Below are positions 1-7,265 of a stretch of DNA of 22,699 nt, in pieces; position 1 is the stretch's first letter, and each line of letters begins with the position of its first letter. The translations under genes were made by a program, and so were the position numbers. The notes below the pieces were generated by a model. The model did no database searches. It worked only from the letters and a program-made list of their open reading frames with translations, and was not told the origin of the DNA. Source of the stretch: Sphingomonadales bacterium UBA6171 (GTDB lineage Bacteria; Pseudomonadota; Alphaproteobacteria; Sphingomonadales; Sphingomonadaceae); NCBI GenBank assembly GCA_002422985.1, contig DITZ01000054.1, positions 1-22,699 on the forward strand, given 5' to 3'.

Positions 1-1148
1 GCGGCAATGCCTTCGCCGCGGCCGGTAAAGCCCAGGCATTCGGTGGTGGTGGCCTTCACGCTGACGCGCGGACGGTGATCGGCGAGAATCGCGGCGACGC
101 GCGCCACCATGGCCGCGCGGTGCGGGCCAATTCTGGGGGATTCGCTGATGATGGTGATGTCGCAATGCAGAACGCGGCCGCCCGCGGCGGCCACCAGCCC
201 GGCGGCATGGGCGAGAAACCGGTCTGATGAAGCGCCCTTCCATTGGGGGTCGGACGGTGGAAAATGCATCCCGATGTCGCCGTCGCCCAGCGCGCCCAGA
301 ATGGCGTCGGTCAGCGCGTGCAGGCCGACATCGGCGTCTGAATGGCCGATGACGCCCGCCTCGTGCGGCACCTTCACGCCGCAGAGCCAGACATGATCCC
401 CCGGCCCGAAACGGTGCACGTCAAAGCCGGTGCCACTCAGCGTCAGCCAGTCCATCATCCGTTCCACGGCGTCGAAATCCTCCGGCAGGGTGACCTTCAT
501 CGCACGTTCGCAGCCCGGCACCAGCATGACCTTCCCGCCGCTGGCGCGCAACACTTCCGCGTCATCGGTCGCACCTTCAGCAGCGATGCGATGGGCCGCC
601 AGCAAGGCATTGAAATCAAAGCCCTGTGGGGTCTGCACCCGCCACAGGCCGTCACGCGCGACTTCGCCTTCGATGCTGGCCTGCCCGCGTCGCAGGCTAT
701 CGACCACCGGCAGGGCAGGGCAGACGCCCGGCGCGTCGGCCAGACCGGCCAATACACGGCTGATGAGTGCAGCCGACAGCATCGGGCGCGCGGCATCATG
801 CACCAGCACGCGGGCGGGGGCGGAAGGTGCCAGATATTCCAGCCCGGCGCGCACCGATTGCTGGCGGGTGGCGCCGCCGGGGCCGATGCTGACCCGCGTC
901 GGCAGATCAGCCGGAATCGGCAGATCAGCCAGAACCGACTGCGCGCGCGCTTCCTCGCCGGCGGCCACCACCAGATGAACGTCTGTGATTTCCGGATGCC
1001 GCAGGAAGGCCGCCACCGAATGCGCCAGCATGGGCCTGCCGGCGACCAGCCGATATTGTTTCGGCGGCCCTTCGCCCGCGCGCACGCCTTGTCCGGCGGC
1101 AACGATCAGCGCGACGGTGCCTCCGGCGGTGACAGGATTTTCCGGCAT
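1..1148 (-). CDS. ispDF: Bifunctional IspD/IspF isoprenoid enzyme, partial (C-terminus beyond window)
   Basis: This gene encodes a fusion of two non-mevalonate (MEP) pathway enzymes. The N-terminal half is 2-C-methyl-D-erythritol 4-phosphate cytidylyltransferase, and the C-terminal half is 2-C-methyl-D-erythritol 2,4-cyclodiphosphate synthase. I read 382 codons on the minus strand before the sequence ends. The IspD nucleotide-binding signature AAGQGVRAGEGPPKQYR lies at residues 17-33, and HDAARP at 117-122. The IspF domain begins near residue 240 with GFDVHRFGPG, whose D243 and H245 are metal ligands, followed by HSDADVGLHALTDAILGA at 269-286 and TTTECLGFTGRGEGIA at 367-382. Only about a dozen residues should be missing. 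The ATG at 1148 is the first in-frame start ahead of the IspD core; no strong Shine-Dalgarno is visible. The gene is divergent from dusB. The fusion is common in alphaproteobacteria. Confidence 0.95.
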   Translation of the reverse strand, partial: MPENPVTAGGTVALIVAAGQGVRAGEGPPKQYRLVAGRPMLAHSVAAFLRHPEITDVHLVVAAGEEARAQSVLADLPIPADLPTRVSIGPGGATRQQSVRAGLEYLAPSAPARVLVHDAARPMLSAALISRVLAGLADAPGVCPALPVVDSLRRGQASIEGEVARDGLWRVQTPQGFDFNALLAAHRIAAEGATDDAEVLRASGGKVMLVPGCERAMKVTLPEDFDAVERMMDWLTLSGTGFDVHRFGPGDHVWLCGVKVPHEAGVIGHSDADVGLHALTDAILGALGDGDIGMHFPPSDPQWKGASSDRFLAHAAGLVAAAGGRVLHCDITIISESPRIGPHRAAMVARVAAILADHRPRVSVKATTTECLGFTGRGEGIA

Positions 1149-1195
1149 GGCGCGGCCATAGACCTGCCCGCTGCCAGCCGGCAAGGGCCGCGAAC

Positions 1196-1224
1196 TTGCC
1201 GCCGCCCCTATTTTCGCCTATGGG
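1196..1224 (+). promoter_or_regulatory. Possible sigma-70-type promoter for dusB-ntrBC
   Basis: In the gap between divergent ispDF and dusB, TTGCCG (1196-1201) and TATGGG (1219-1224) are separated by 17 bases. This would start transcription near 1231, just before dusB. The -10 match is only partial, so this is a suggestion from spacing and position. Confidence 0.3.
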
Positions 1225-1225
1225 C

Positions 1226-1244
1226 CTGCCTGATTATTAGGCAG
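1226..1244. repeat. Inverted repeat overlapping the dusB ribosome-binding region
   Basis: CTGCCT (1226-1231) and AGGCAG (1239-1244) form a perfect 6-base inverted repeat around an AT-rich 7-base centre. The right arm holds the only Shine-Dalgarno-like AGG upstream of the dusB ATG at 1248. It could be a protein operator or a small hairpin hiding the ribosome-binding site. The arms are short enough to be chance. Confidence 0.35.
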
Positions 1245-1247
1245 ACC

Positions 1248-2267
1248 ATGACAGCCCTTCCGCCCCTCTCCATCGGCCCCGTCCGTATTGACCAGCCTGT
1301 TATCCTCGCGCCCATGACCGGCGTGACGGACAGGCCCTTTCGTACGCTGGTGAAGCGCTTTGGCGTGGGGCTGACGGTGACGGAGATGATCGCCTCTGAA
1401 GCGATGGTGCGGGAGACGCGCCAATCGTTGCAGAAGGCTGCGTGGGACCCGGTGGAGAATCCGGTTTCGATGCAGCTGGCCGGCTGCGAGCCGGGGGTGA
1501 TGGCGGAAGCCGCAAAGCTGAACGAGCAGCGCGGCGCGGCCATTATCGACATCAACATGGGCTGTCCGGTGAAGAAGATTGTGAGCGGCCATGCCGGATC
1601 GCATCTGATGCGCGATCTGCCGCTGGCCGCCAGCCTGATTGCCGCGACCGTGAAGGCGGTTGCTGTGCCCGTCACGCTGAAGATGCGCATAGGCTGGTGC
1701 CATCAGAGCCTGAATGCCCCGGAACTGGCGCGTATCGCCGAGGATCTGGGCGTGAAGCTGCTCACCGTGCATGGCCGCACGCGCAATCAGCTCTATTCGG
1801 GCACGGCCGACTGGGCCTTTGTGCGCCGGGTGAAGGATGCGGTTGCCATTCCCGTTATCGTCAATGGCGATATCTGTTCGCCGGACGACGCGCGGACCGC
1901 GCTCGCGCAGTCCGGGGCGGATGGCGTGATGGTGGGGCGCGGCGCCTATGGCCGGCCCTGGCTGCCGGCGCAGGTGATGGCGACGCTGCGTGGGCTGGAT
2001 GTGCCACCGGCGCCGTCGCTTGCCGAGCAGCGGGAGATCGTGCTCGACCATTATCGCGCGATGCTGGAGCTGTATGGCGAGCAGAATGGCGTTTCCATCG
2101 CGCGCAAGCATCTGGGCTGGTATACGCGCGGGCTGCGATCATCGGCCGAGTTCCGCAATGCTGTCAATCAGATAGGGAATTCGTCCACCGTGCTGTCCAT
2201 GGTTGCCGAATTTTATGATCGGGCGCTGGATGCCGGCGAAACATTCCCCCTGGCTGCGGCTGCATGA
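1248..2267 (+). CDS. dusB: tRNA-dihydrouridine synthase DusB
   Basis: This is an FMN-dependent enzyme that reduces uridine to dihydrouridine in the D-loop of tRNAs, here 339 residues, a normal length. The N-terminal FMN-barrel signature APMTGVTDRPFR spans residues 21-32. DINMGCPVKK at 101-110 contains the catalytic cysteine C106. Later landmarks are KMRIGW, TVHGRTR, IVNGDI and GVMVGRGAYGRPW, the phosphate-binding end of the TIM barrel. The reading frame stays open far upstream, but that extension lies antisense to ispDF and has no DusB homology; ATG 1248 begins just before the first barrel strand. The last four bases overlap the ntrB start (ATGA at 2264-2267). A dusB-ntrBC operon is a classic proteobacterial arrangement, so dusB is probably the promoter-proximal gene of the ntr operon. 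Confidence 0.95.
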   Translation: MTALPPLSIGPVRIDQPVILAPMTGVTDRPFRTLVKRFGVGLTVTEMIASEAMVRETRQSLQKAAWDPVENPVSMQLAGCEPGVMAEAAKLNEQRGAAIIDINMGCPVKKIVSGHAGSHLMRDLPLAASLIAATVKAVAVPVTLKMRIGWCHQSLNAPELARIAEDLGVKLLTVHGRTRNQLYSGTADWAFVRRVKDAVAIPVIVNGDICSPDDARTALAQSGADGVMVGRGAYGRPWLPAQVMATLRGLDVPPAPSLAEQREIVLDHYRAMLELYGEQNGVSIARKHLGWYTRGLRSSAEFRNAVNQIGNSSTVLSMVAEFYDRALDAGETFPLAAAA

Positions 2268-3370
2268 GCGAAATTGCACTGAGCGCCGGCACCCCGCGCC
2301 AGGACGCCCTGCCGCATCCCAATGACATCTGGAACGCGCTGCCGGCACCGATGCTGCTGCTGCGCCCGCATGGGGGGGTGGCACTGGCCAATTCGGCCGC
2401 TGAAACCTTTCTGAACCACAGCCAGTCTTTCCTGATGGAGCGCGGCTGGGAAGGATTGTTTCCGGAGGACAGCCCCGTTCGCAGCCTGGTGGCGGAGGCC
2501 CGCGCCCAGCGCAGCGGAATCGCGGCCTATGATCTGCTGGTGGAGTTTATCGGCGGGCGGCGCGTGCGGTCTGACGTGCTGGTGGGCACGCTGCCGGACA
2601 GCGAAGGCTGGCTGGCGCTGAGTTTCCAGCCGCGCGCGGTGACGTCACTGGTGGACCGGCAGAAGGGCCAGCAGGGCGCGGCGCGTTCCGCCGTGGGCGT
2701 GGCGGCGATGCTGGCGCATGAAATCAAGAATCCGCTGTCCGGCATCAGGGGGGCGGCGCAACTGCTGGAATCGGCGCTGGATGCGGATGGGCTGGAGCTG
2801 ACGACCCTCATCATCACCGAGGTTGAGCGGGTGCGGGTGCTGATCGACAGGATGGAGGGCTTCACCAACAGCCCCCGGCCGATGACGCCGGAGAATATCC
2901 ACGCCGTTTTGAGCCATGTGCGCCGTGTGGCCGAAACCGGCTTTGGCCGGGCGCTGAAATTCCGCGAACGCTATGACCCGTCGCTGCCCTATGTGCTGGG
3001 GGACCGGGATTCGCTGGTGCAGGCGTTCCTGAATCTGGTGAAAAATGCGGTGGAGGCATCACCGCCCGAAGCGGTGGTAACGATCACCACCGCATTCCGC
3101 CAGGGTTTGCGCGTGCGCTCGCCCGCTTCGGGTGCACGGGTATCATTGCCGCTGGAAGTGTGCATCATCGACGAGGGCGACGGGCCGGCCGCGCATATCG
3201 CGGACCATCTGTTCGAGCCGTTCGTGAGCGCGCGGCGCGGCGGGACCGGCCTGGGGCTGGCGCTGGTTGCCAAGGTGGTGGGCGATCATGGCGGCATTGT
3301 GGAGCATGAGCGGCGGCAGGGGCGCACCATCTTCCGCGTGCTGCTGCCACTTGCGCCGGCGGGCGCATGA
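2264..3370 (+). CDS. ntrB: Nitrogen regulation sensor histidine kinase NtrB (GlnL)
   Basis: This is the soluble kinase/phosphatase of the NtrB-NtrC system, normally controlled by PII protein according to nitrogen status; it phosphorylates NtrC. The protein has 368 residues and no membrane segment. A PAS-like domain occupies roughly residues 20-125. The H-box AHEIKNPLSG follows with phospho-acceptor H152. The N-box is LVQAFLNLVKNAVEA (251-265), with N257 and N261. The G1 region DEGDGP lies at 303-308 and G2 GTGLGLAL at 327-334. The start overlaps the dusB stop by four bases. The stop at 3368-3370 lies in the first copy of a 26-base-period tandem repeat, and the C-terminal sequence APAGA reappears in two mini-ORFs between ntrB and ntrC. 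Confidence 0.95.
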   Translation: MSEIALSAGTPRQDALPHPNDIWNALPAPMLLLRPHGGVALANSAAETFLNHSQSFLMERGWEGLFPEDSPVRSLVAEARAQRSGIAAYDLLVEFIGGRRVRSDVLVGTLPDSEGWLALSFQPRAVTSLVDRQKGQQGAARSAVGVAAMLAHEIKNPLSGIRGAAQLLESALDADGLELTTLIITEVERVRVLIDRMEGFTNSPRPMTPENIHAVLSHVRRVAETGFGRALKFRERYDPSLPYVLGDRDSLVQAFLNLVKNAVEASPPEAVVTITTAFRQGLRVRSPASGARVSLPLEVCIIDEGDGPAAHIADHLFEPFVSARRGGTGLGLALVAKVVGDHGGIVEHERRQGRTIFRVLLPLAPAGA

Positions 3371-3396
3371 CCATGCCAGCGCCGGCGGGCGCATGA
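3367..3396 (+). CDS. Mini-ORF 1 between ntrB and ntrC (9 residues, possible coupling cistron)
   Basis: An ATG overlapping the ntrB stop (ATGA 3367-3370) opens a 9-codon frame reading MTMPAPAGA, which ends in TGA at 3394-3396. It arises from the tandem repeat and copies the end of NtrB in a new frame relation. The peptide itself probably has no function. The frame may carry terminating ribosomes from ntrB toward ntrC. Translation is inferred only from the stop/start overlap; there is no separate Shine-Dalgarno. Confidence 0.35.
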   Translation: MTMPAPAGA

Positions 3397-3422
3397 TCAT
3401 GTCAGCGCCGGCGGGCGCATGA
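3393..3422 (+). CDS. Mini-ORF 2 between ntrB and ntrC (9 residues, possible coupling cistron)
   Basis: The second 9-codon frame reads MIMSAPAGA. Its ATG overlaps the stop of mini-ORF 1, and its TGA (3420-3422) overlaps the ntrC start, completing a chain of three ATGA junctions. As with mini-ORF 1, a role as a reinitiation relay is inferred. It could equally be an untranslated duplication scar. Confidence 0.35.
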   Translation: MIMSAPAGA

Positions 3423-4891
3423 ACGCGGCCACCATCCTTGTTGTCGATGATGACGCCGGCATCCGCACCGTGGTGCGGCAGGCGCTGGTGCGCGCCGGCT
3501 TTGCCGTGCGCACAACGGACAGTGCCGCGGGCATGTGGAAGCTGATCGATGAAAATGTGGGCGACCTGCTGATCACCGATGTGCGCCTGCCGGATGCCAA
3601 TGGGCTGGACATGATTCCGCTGGTGACGGCGCGGCGGCCGGGCCTGCCGGTGATCGTTATGAGTGCGCAGAATACGCTTTCCACCGCCGTCCGCGCGACG
3701 GAGCAGGGCGCCTTTGATTATCTGCCCAAGCCATTCGACCTGGATGAGATGATCCGCGCCGTTGTCGCCGCGCTGGCCGGCACGCAGCGACCGCAGGAGG
3801 GCGCAGCGGCCGAGGAAGAGGCCGAGCAGCTGCCGATGATCGGCCGGTCTGCGGCGATGCAGGATGTGTATCGCACCATGGCGCGCGTGGTGCCAACCGA
3901 CCTGACGGTGATGGTGCTGGGTGAATCCGGCACGGGCAAGGAACTGGTGGCCCGCGCGCTGCACGAGATGGGGCCGCGCCGCACCGGGCCGTTTGTTGCC
4001 CTCAACATGGCGGCGATCCCGCGCGAGCTGATTGAAACCGAGCTGTTCGGTCATGAACGCGGTGCGTTTACCGGCGCGGCCAGCCGCTCCACCGGGCGCT
4101 TTGAACAGGCGCAGGGCGGTACGCTGTTTCTGGACGAGATTGGCGACATGCCGATGGACGCCCAGACCCGCCTGCTGCGCGTGCTGCAATCGGGCGAATT
4201 CACCAGCGTTGGCGGTACGCGCACGCAGCGCGCGGACGTGCGCATCGTGGCCGCCACGCACAAGGATCTGCGCCGGCTGATCGACGCCGGGCAGTTTCGC
4301 GAGGATCTGTTTTACCGGCTGAACGTGGTGCCCGTGCGCCTGCCGCCGCTGCGGGCGCGGCGGGAGGATATTCCCGAACTGGCCCGGCATTTCCTGGATC
4401 GGGCGCATGCCGAAGGGCTGCCGCGCAAGCTGCTGGATGCCGGCGCGCTGGCCTGGCTGAAGGAACAGCCATGGCCCGGCAATGTGCGGGAGCTGGAGAA
4501 TGGCATGCGCCGGCTGGCGGCGCTGGCACGCGACGAGATGGTGACGGCACCGATCGCCCGCATGTGGGTGCGGGAGGCCGATGCCGGCGGCTTTCAGGGC
4601 GAGCCGGAGCCGATGGCCCTGACGCCGGCGGCGGGGCCGGGCCGGGCCGGGCTGGAGCAGATGATTGCGCAATGGCTGGAGGCGAACATCCTGTCCGGCG
4701 CGATGCCGGAGGACGGATTATATGATCGGCTGCTGGCCGAATTCGAGCGTCCACTGCTGGATGCGGTGCTGCAACTGACGCGTGGCAACCAGCTGAAGGC
4801 GGCGCGACTGCTGGGCGTGAACCGCAACACATTGCGCAAGATGCTGACGGATCGGGGCATTGAACCGGGGCAGACGCGGCGGCCTGGCTAG
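3419..4891 (+). CDS. ntrC: Nitrogen regulation response regulator NtrC (GlnG)
   Basis: This is the sigma-54-dependent activator of nitrogen-assimilation genes, phosphorylated by NtrB. The 490 residues show the full family architecture. The receiver domain (about 1-120) has the acidic pocket D10-D12, phospho-acceptor D54 and K104. The AAA+ domain has Walker A GESGTGKE at 168-175, the sigma-54-contacting GAFTGA loop at 215-220, and Walker B FLDE at 237-240. A C-terminal Fis-type helix-turn-helix covers roughly 466-488 (QLKAARLLGVNRNTLRKML). The ATG at 3419 starts right before the first receiver strand; the preceding GGCGGGCGC is a poor ribosome-binding site, consistent with coupling to upstream translation. 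A GGGCC pentanucleotide run lies in the linker near residue 406. Confidence 0.95.
   Translation: MNAATILVVDDDAGIRTVVRQALVRAGFAVRTTDSAAGMWKLIDENVGDLLITDVRLPDANGLDMIPLVTARRPGLPVIVMSAQNTLSTAVRATEQGAFDYLPKPFDLDEMIRAVVAALAGTQRPQEGAAAEEEAEQLPMIGRSAAMQDVYRTMARVVPTDLTVMVLGESGTGKELVARALHEMGPRRTGPFVALNMAAIPRELIETELFGHERGAFTGAASRSTGRFEQAQGGTLFLDEIGDMPMDAQTRLLRVLQSGEFTSVGGTRTQRADVRIVAATHKDLRRLIDAGQFREDLFYRLNVVPVRLPPLRARREDIPELARHFLDRAHAEGLPRKLLDAGALAWLKEQPWPGNVRELENGMRRLAALARDEMVTAPIARMWVREADAGGFQGEPEPMALTPAAGPGRAGLEQMIAQWLEANILSGAMPEDGLYDRLLAEFERPLLDAVLQLTRGNQLKAARLLGVNRNTLRKMLTDRGIEPGQTRRPG
4634..4652 (+). repeat. Short GGGCC pentanucleotide run inside ntrC
   Basis: Almost four tandem copies of GGGCC encode part of a Gly/Ala/Pro-rich linker between the AAA+ and DNA-binding domains of NtrC. 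A 5-base unit would shift the reading frame if a copy were gained or lost. Confidence 0.6.
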
Positions 4892-4965
4892 CGGCCCCGG
4901 CTAACAGCGCGGCTTATGGCCGGCACGCGTTGCCCCATAGCCACAAATGCGACAACAGTGTGTTC

Positions 4966-4984
4966 CAAAGGCCACGTTCCTTTG
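4966..4984. repeat. Inverted repeat just upstream of ntrY
   Basis: CAAAGG (4966-4971) and CCTTTG (4979-4984) form a perfect 6-base inverted repeat with a 7-base centre, 13 bases before the ntrY ATG. It sits in the 106-base gap between ntrC and ntrY, where a separate ntrYX promoter would be expected. It may be an operator; I could not identify a matching regulator. Confidence 0.35.
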
Positions 4985-4997
4985 CTAGAAGGGCCGA

Positions 4998-7265
4998 ATG
5001 CCCGCTGCTGAAATTTCGACGACACGCCGGCTGAAGGTCAGGTTTCGCCTGTGGCGCCGGCGGCTGGGGCGGCGGCTGGCCAGTGCGGATGGCTTTCCAG
5101 GGCTGGAAATGGCGGTTGCCGCCATCGCCATCCTGCTGGGCCTGGCCTCTTATGCCATCCTCACCGGCCAGCGCGCGCCGGCGGAGGGCTTTTCGCCCTC
5201 CACCATCACGCTGCTGCTGGTGGCCAATCTGCTGCCGCTGCTGGCGCTGCTGATCCTGATCGCGCGACGCATCGCCATATTGATCGCCAACCGCAGGGCA
5301 GGGCGGGCCGGTGCCCAGCTGCATGTGCGGCTGGTGGCGCTGTTTGCGGCGCTGTCGGCCGCGCCCACCATCATCGTCGTCATCTTCGCCTCGATGCTGT
5401 TCCAGTTTGGCGTGCAATTCTGGTTTTCCGATCGGGCGCGTACGGTGCTGGATAATGCGGATCAGGTGGCGCAGGCCTATGTGGCGGAAAATCAATCGCG
5501 CATTGTGGCCGACATCGGTGCGATGGGCCGCGATATCGCCGATTATGCCGACGATTATGGCCTTGGTTCCGAAGCCTTCCGCGCTGGCCTTGCCTTTCAG
5601 CTGGAGGCGCGAAACCTGTCTGAGGCGGCGATTTTCCGCAACGGCCCCAATGGTCCGCAGCTGATTGCCGCGATTGGCATGAAAGGGCGGCCGCTGGCGC
5701 AGCGGCTGGGTGGCGCCAATCTGGCAGCGACCGCCGGCGGTGATCCGCTGGTCATCGCCTCTGCGCGGGACCGGATTGAATCGGTCGTTCGCCTGGGCGC
5801 GGACGAGCCGCTGTTCTTATACACCAGCCGGCTGGTGGAACCGCGCGTGCTGGAGCAGGTTGCCCGCACGCAAAGCGCGCTGACGGATTACAAGGAACTG
5901 ACCGACCGTTCGCGGGCGCTGCAATGGCGCTTCAACATCATCCTGCTGGTCGTGTCGCTGTTGATTGTCGCGTTCAGCATCTGGTTTGCCATCCTGCTGG
6001 CGTCGCGGCTGGTTGCGCCCATCGCGGCGCTTTCAGAAGCGGCCGAGCGTGTGGGCGGCGGCGATTTTGACGTGCATGTGCCGATGCGGCTGGCGCGTGA
6101 CGAGGTCGGCATCCTCACCCGGTCGTTCAATCGCATGACCGGGCAGTTGAAGGCGCAGCAGGCGGCGCTTGTCAGTGCCTCCACCCAGGCCGAAATGCGC
6201 CGCCGCTTCACCGAAGCCGTGCTGGCGGGTGTCTCGGCCGGCGTTCTCTCCATCGACAGCGGCGGCACCATCCGCCTGGCCAATGCGTCGGCCGAAGCAT
6301 TGCTGGAATGCGGCCCGCAGGGGCTGGTGGGGCGGCGGCTGAAGGATGTGGTGCCGGAATTTGCCGGGCTGCTGGAAACCGCGCGGTCGGAAGGGATTGC
6401 GGGCGCGGAGATCATGCGCGTACGCGAGGCGGACACCCAGACCTTCGCTGTGCGGCTGACGGCGGACAGCGGTACGGCGCGCAGCTATATCCTGACCTTC
6501 GATGATATTTCCCAGCAACTGTCCGATCAGCGTCGCGCCGCCTGGTCTGATGTGGCGCGCCGCATCGCGCATGAGATTAAAAATCCGCTGACGCCCATCG
6601 TGCTGTCGGCCGAACGGCTGAAACGCCGATTCACGCCGGCTGAACCGGGTGATGCGGAGATATTTCGGAATCTTACCGAAACCATCATTCGGCAGGTGGG
6701 CGACCTGCGCCGCATGGTGGATGAATTCTCCGCCTTTGCGCGCATGCCGGCCCCGACCTTCCGGGCGGAAAATCTGGCTGAAATCGCGCGCCAGGCCATC
6801 TTCCTGTCGGAAGTGGCCCAGCCTGACATCAGTTTCCGGCTGGAAAGCGACGAGCAGCTGCCGGAATTTGTGTGTGACCGGCGGCAGATCGGCCAGATAT
6901 TCACCAATCTGCTGAAGAATGCATCGGAAGCCATTGCATCCAATGGAAATTCTTCTGATAAAATCGTGACCGTCCGCCTGACGCATCAGCGGGACCGGCT
7001 GTGCATTGCGGTGATTGACACCGGCGTTGGCATTCCGCCCGAACTGCGTGACCGGCTGACCGAACCCTATGTCACCACGCGCGCGCGCGGCACCGGGCTT
7101 GGCCTCGCCATCGTGAAGCGCATTGTGGAGGACCATCATGGCCAGCTGGACCTTTCCAACCGGGCCGAAGGCGGCGCGGTTGCCCGTATCGAATTTGACA
7201 TGGCCGCCAATCGTGTCCTGCTGTCCAATCGGATGGCGCAAGGCGATGAAAAGGTAAGTATCTGA
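4998..7265 (+). CDS. ntrY: Membrane-bound nitrogen regulation sensor kinase NtrY
   Basis: This is the membrane histidine kinase of the NtrY-NtrX pair, linked in alphaproteobacteria to nitrogen metabolism, redox response and envelope control. It has 755 residues, usual for the family. Hydrophobic segments lie at about 36-57, 69-96 and 111-138, followed by a periplasmic sensor region of about 170 residues and a further segment at 312-335. A HAMP linker (about 335-390) and a PAS domain (about 402-510) follow. The kinase core has H-box RRIAHEIKNPLTPI with H525, N-box IGQIFTNLLKNASEAI (631-646), G1 DTGVGIP (674-680) and G2 GTGLGLAIV (698-706). The ATG at 4998 precedes a basic cytoplasmic N-terminus. 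The stop overlaps the ntrX start by one base (TGATG). Confidence 0.94.
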   Translation: MPAAEISTTRRLKVRFRLWRRRLGRRLASADGFPGLEMAVAAIAILLGLASYAILTGQRAPAEGFSPSTITLLLVANLLPLLALLILIARRIAILIANRRAGRAGAQLHVRLVALFAALSAAPTIIVVIFASMLFQFGVQFWFSDRARTVLDNADQVAQAYVAENQSRIVADIGAMGRDIADYADDYGLGSEAFRAGLAFQLEARNLSEAAIFRNGPNGPQLIAAIGMKGRPLAQRLGGANLAATAGGDPLVIASARDRIESVVRLGADEPLFLYTSRLVEPRVLEQVARTQSALTDYKELTDRSRALQWRFNIILLVVSLLIVAFSIWFAILLASRLVAPIAALSEAAERVGGGDFDVHVPMRLARDEVGILTRSFNRMTGQLKAQQAALVSASTQAEMRRRFTEAVLAGVSAGVLSIDSGGTIRLANASAEALLECGPQGLVGRRLKDVVPEFAGLLETARSEGIAGAEIMRVREADTQTFAVRLTADSGTARSYILTFDDISQQLSDQRRAAWSDVARRIAHEIKNPLTPIVLSAERLKRRFTPAEPGDAEIFRNLTETIIRQVGDLRRMVDEFSAFARMPAPTFRAENLAEIARQAIFLSEVAQPDISFRLESDEQLPEFVCDRRQIGQIFTNLLKNASEAIASNGNSSDKIVTVRLTHQRDRLCIAVIDTGVGIPPELRDRLTEPYVTTRARGTGLGLAIVKRIVEDHHGQLDLSNRAEGGAVARIEFDMAANRVLLSNRMAQGDEKVSI

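Larger units (their letters stand above)
3353..3422 (+). repeat. Triplicated 18-base block at the ntrB-ntrC junction (26-base period)
   Basis: GCGCCGGCGGGCGCATGA occurs identically at 3353-3370, 3379-3396 and 3405-3422. The 8-base spacers are CCATGCCA and TCATGTCA. The first copy contains the ntrB stop and the last contains the ntrC start. Removing 52 bases (two repeat periods) would leave a plain ATGA overlap between ntrB and ntrC, so I infer two rounds of tandem duplication of that junction. Confidence 0.95.

Noticed and set aside
342..1247. Long plus-strand frame continuous with dusB (would give a 641-residue protein)
   Set aside because: It is antisense to the clear IspDF coding sequence and has no DusB similarity; DusB homology begins only after ATG 1248.
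3143..4672. 509-residue minus-strand frame across ntrB/ntrC
   Set aside because: It is a shadow of codon bias in GC-rich genes. The composition is rich in H, R, Q and G without any motif, and NtrB/NtrC on the plus strand are certain.
4922..4933. Sigma-54-like promoter (GGCACGCGTTGC) before ntrY
   Set aside because: The GG and GC elements are 8 bases apart instead of the required 10, so it does not fit a -24/-12 promoter.
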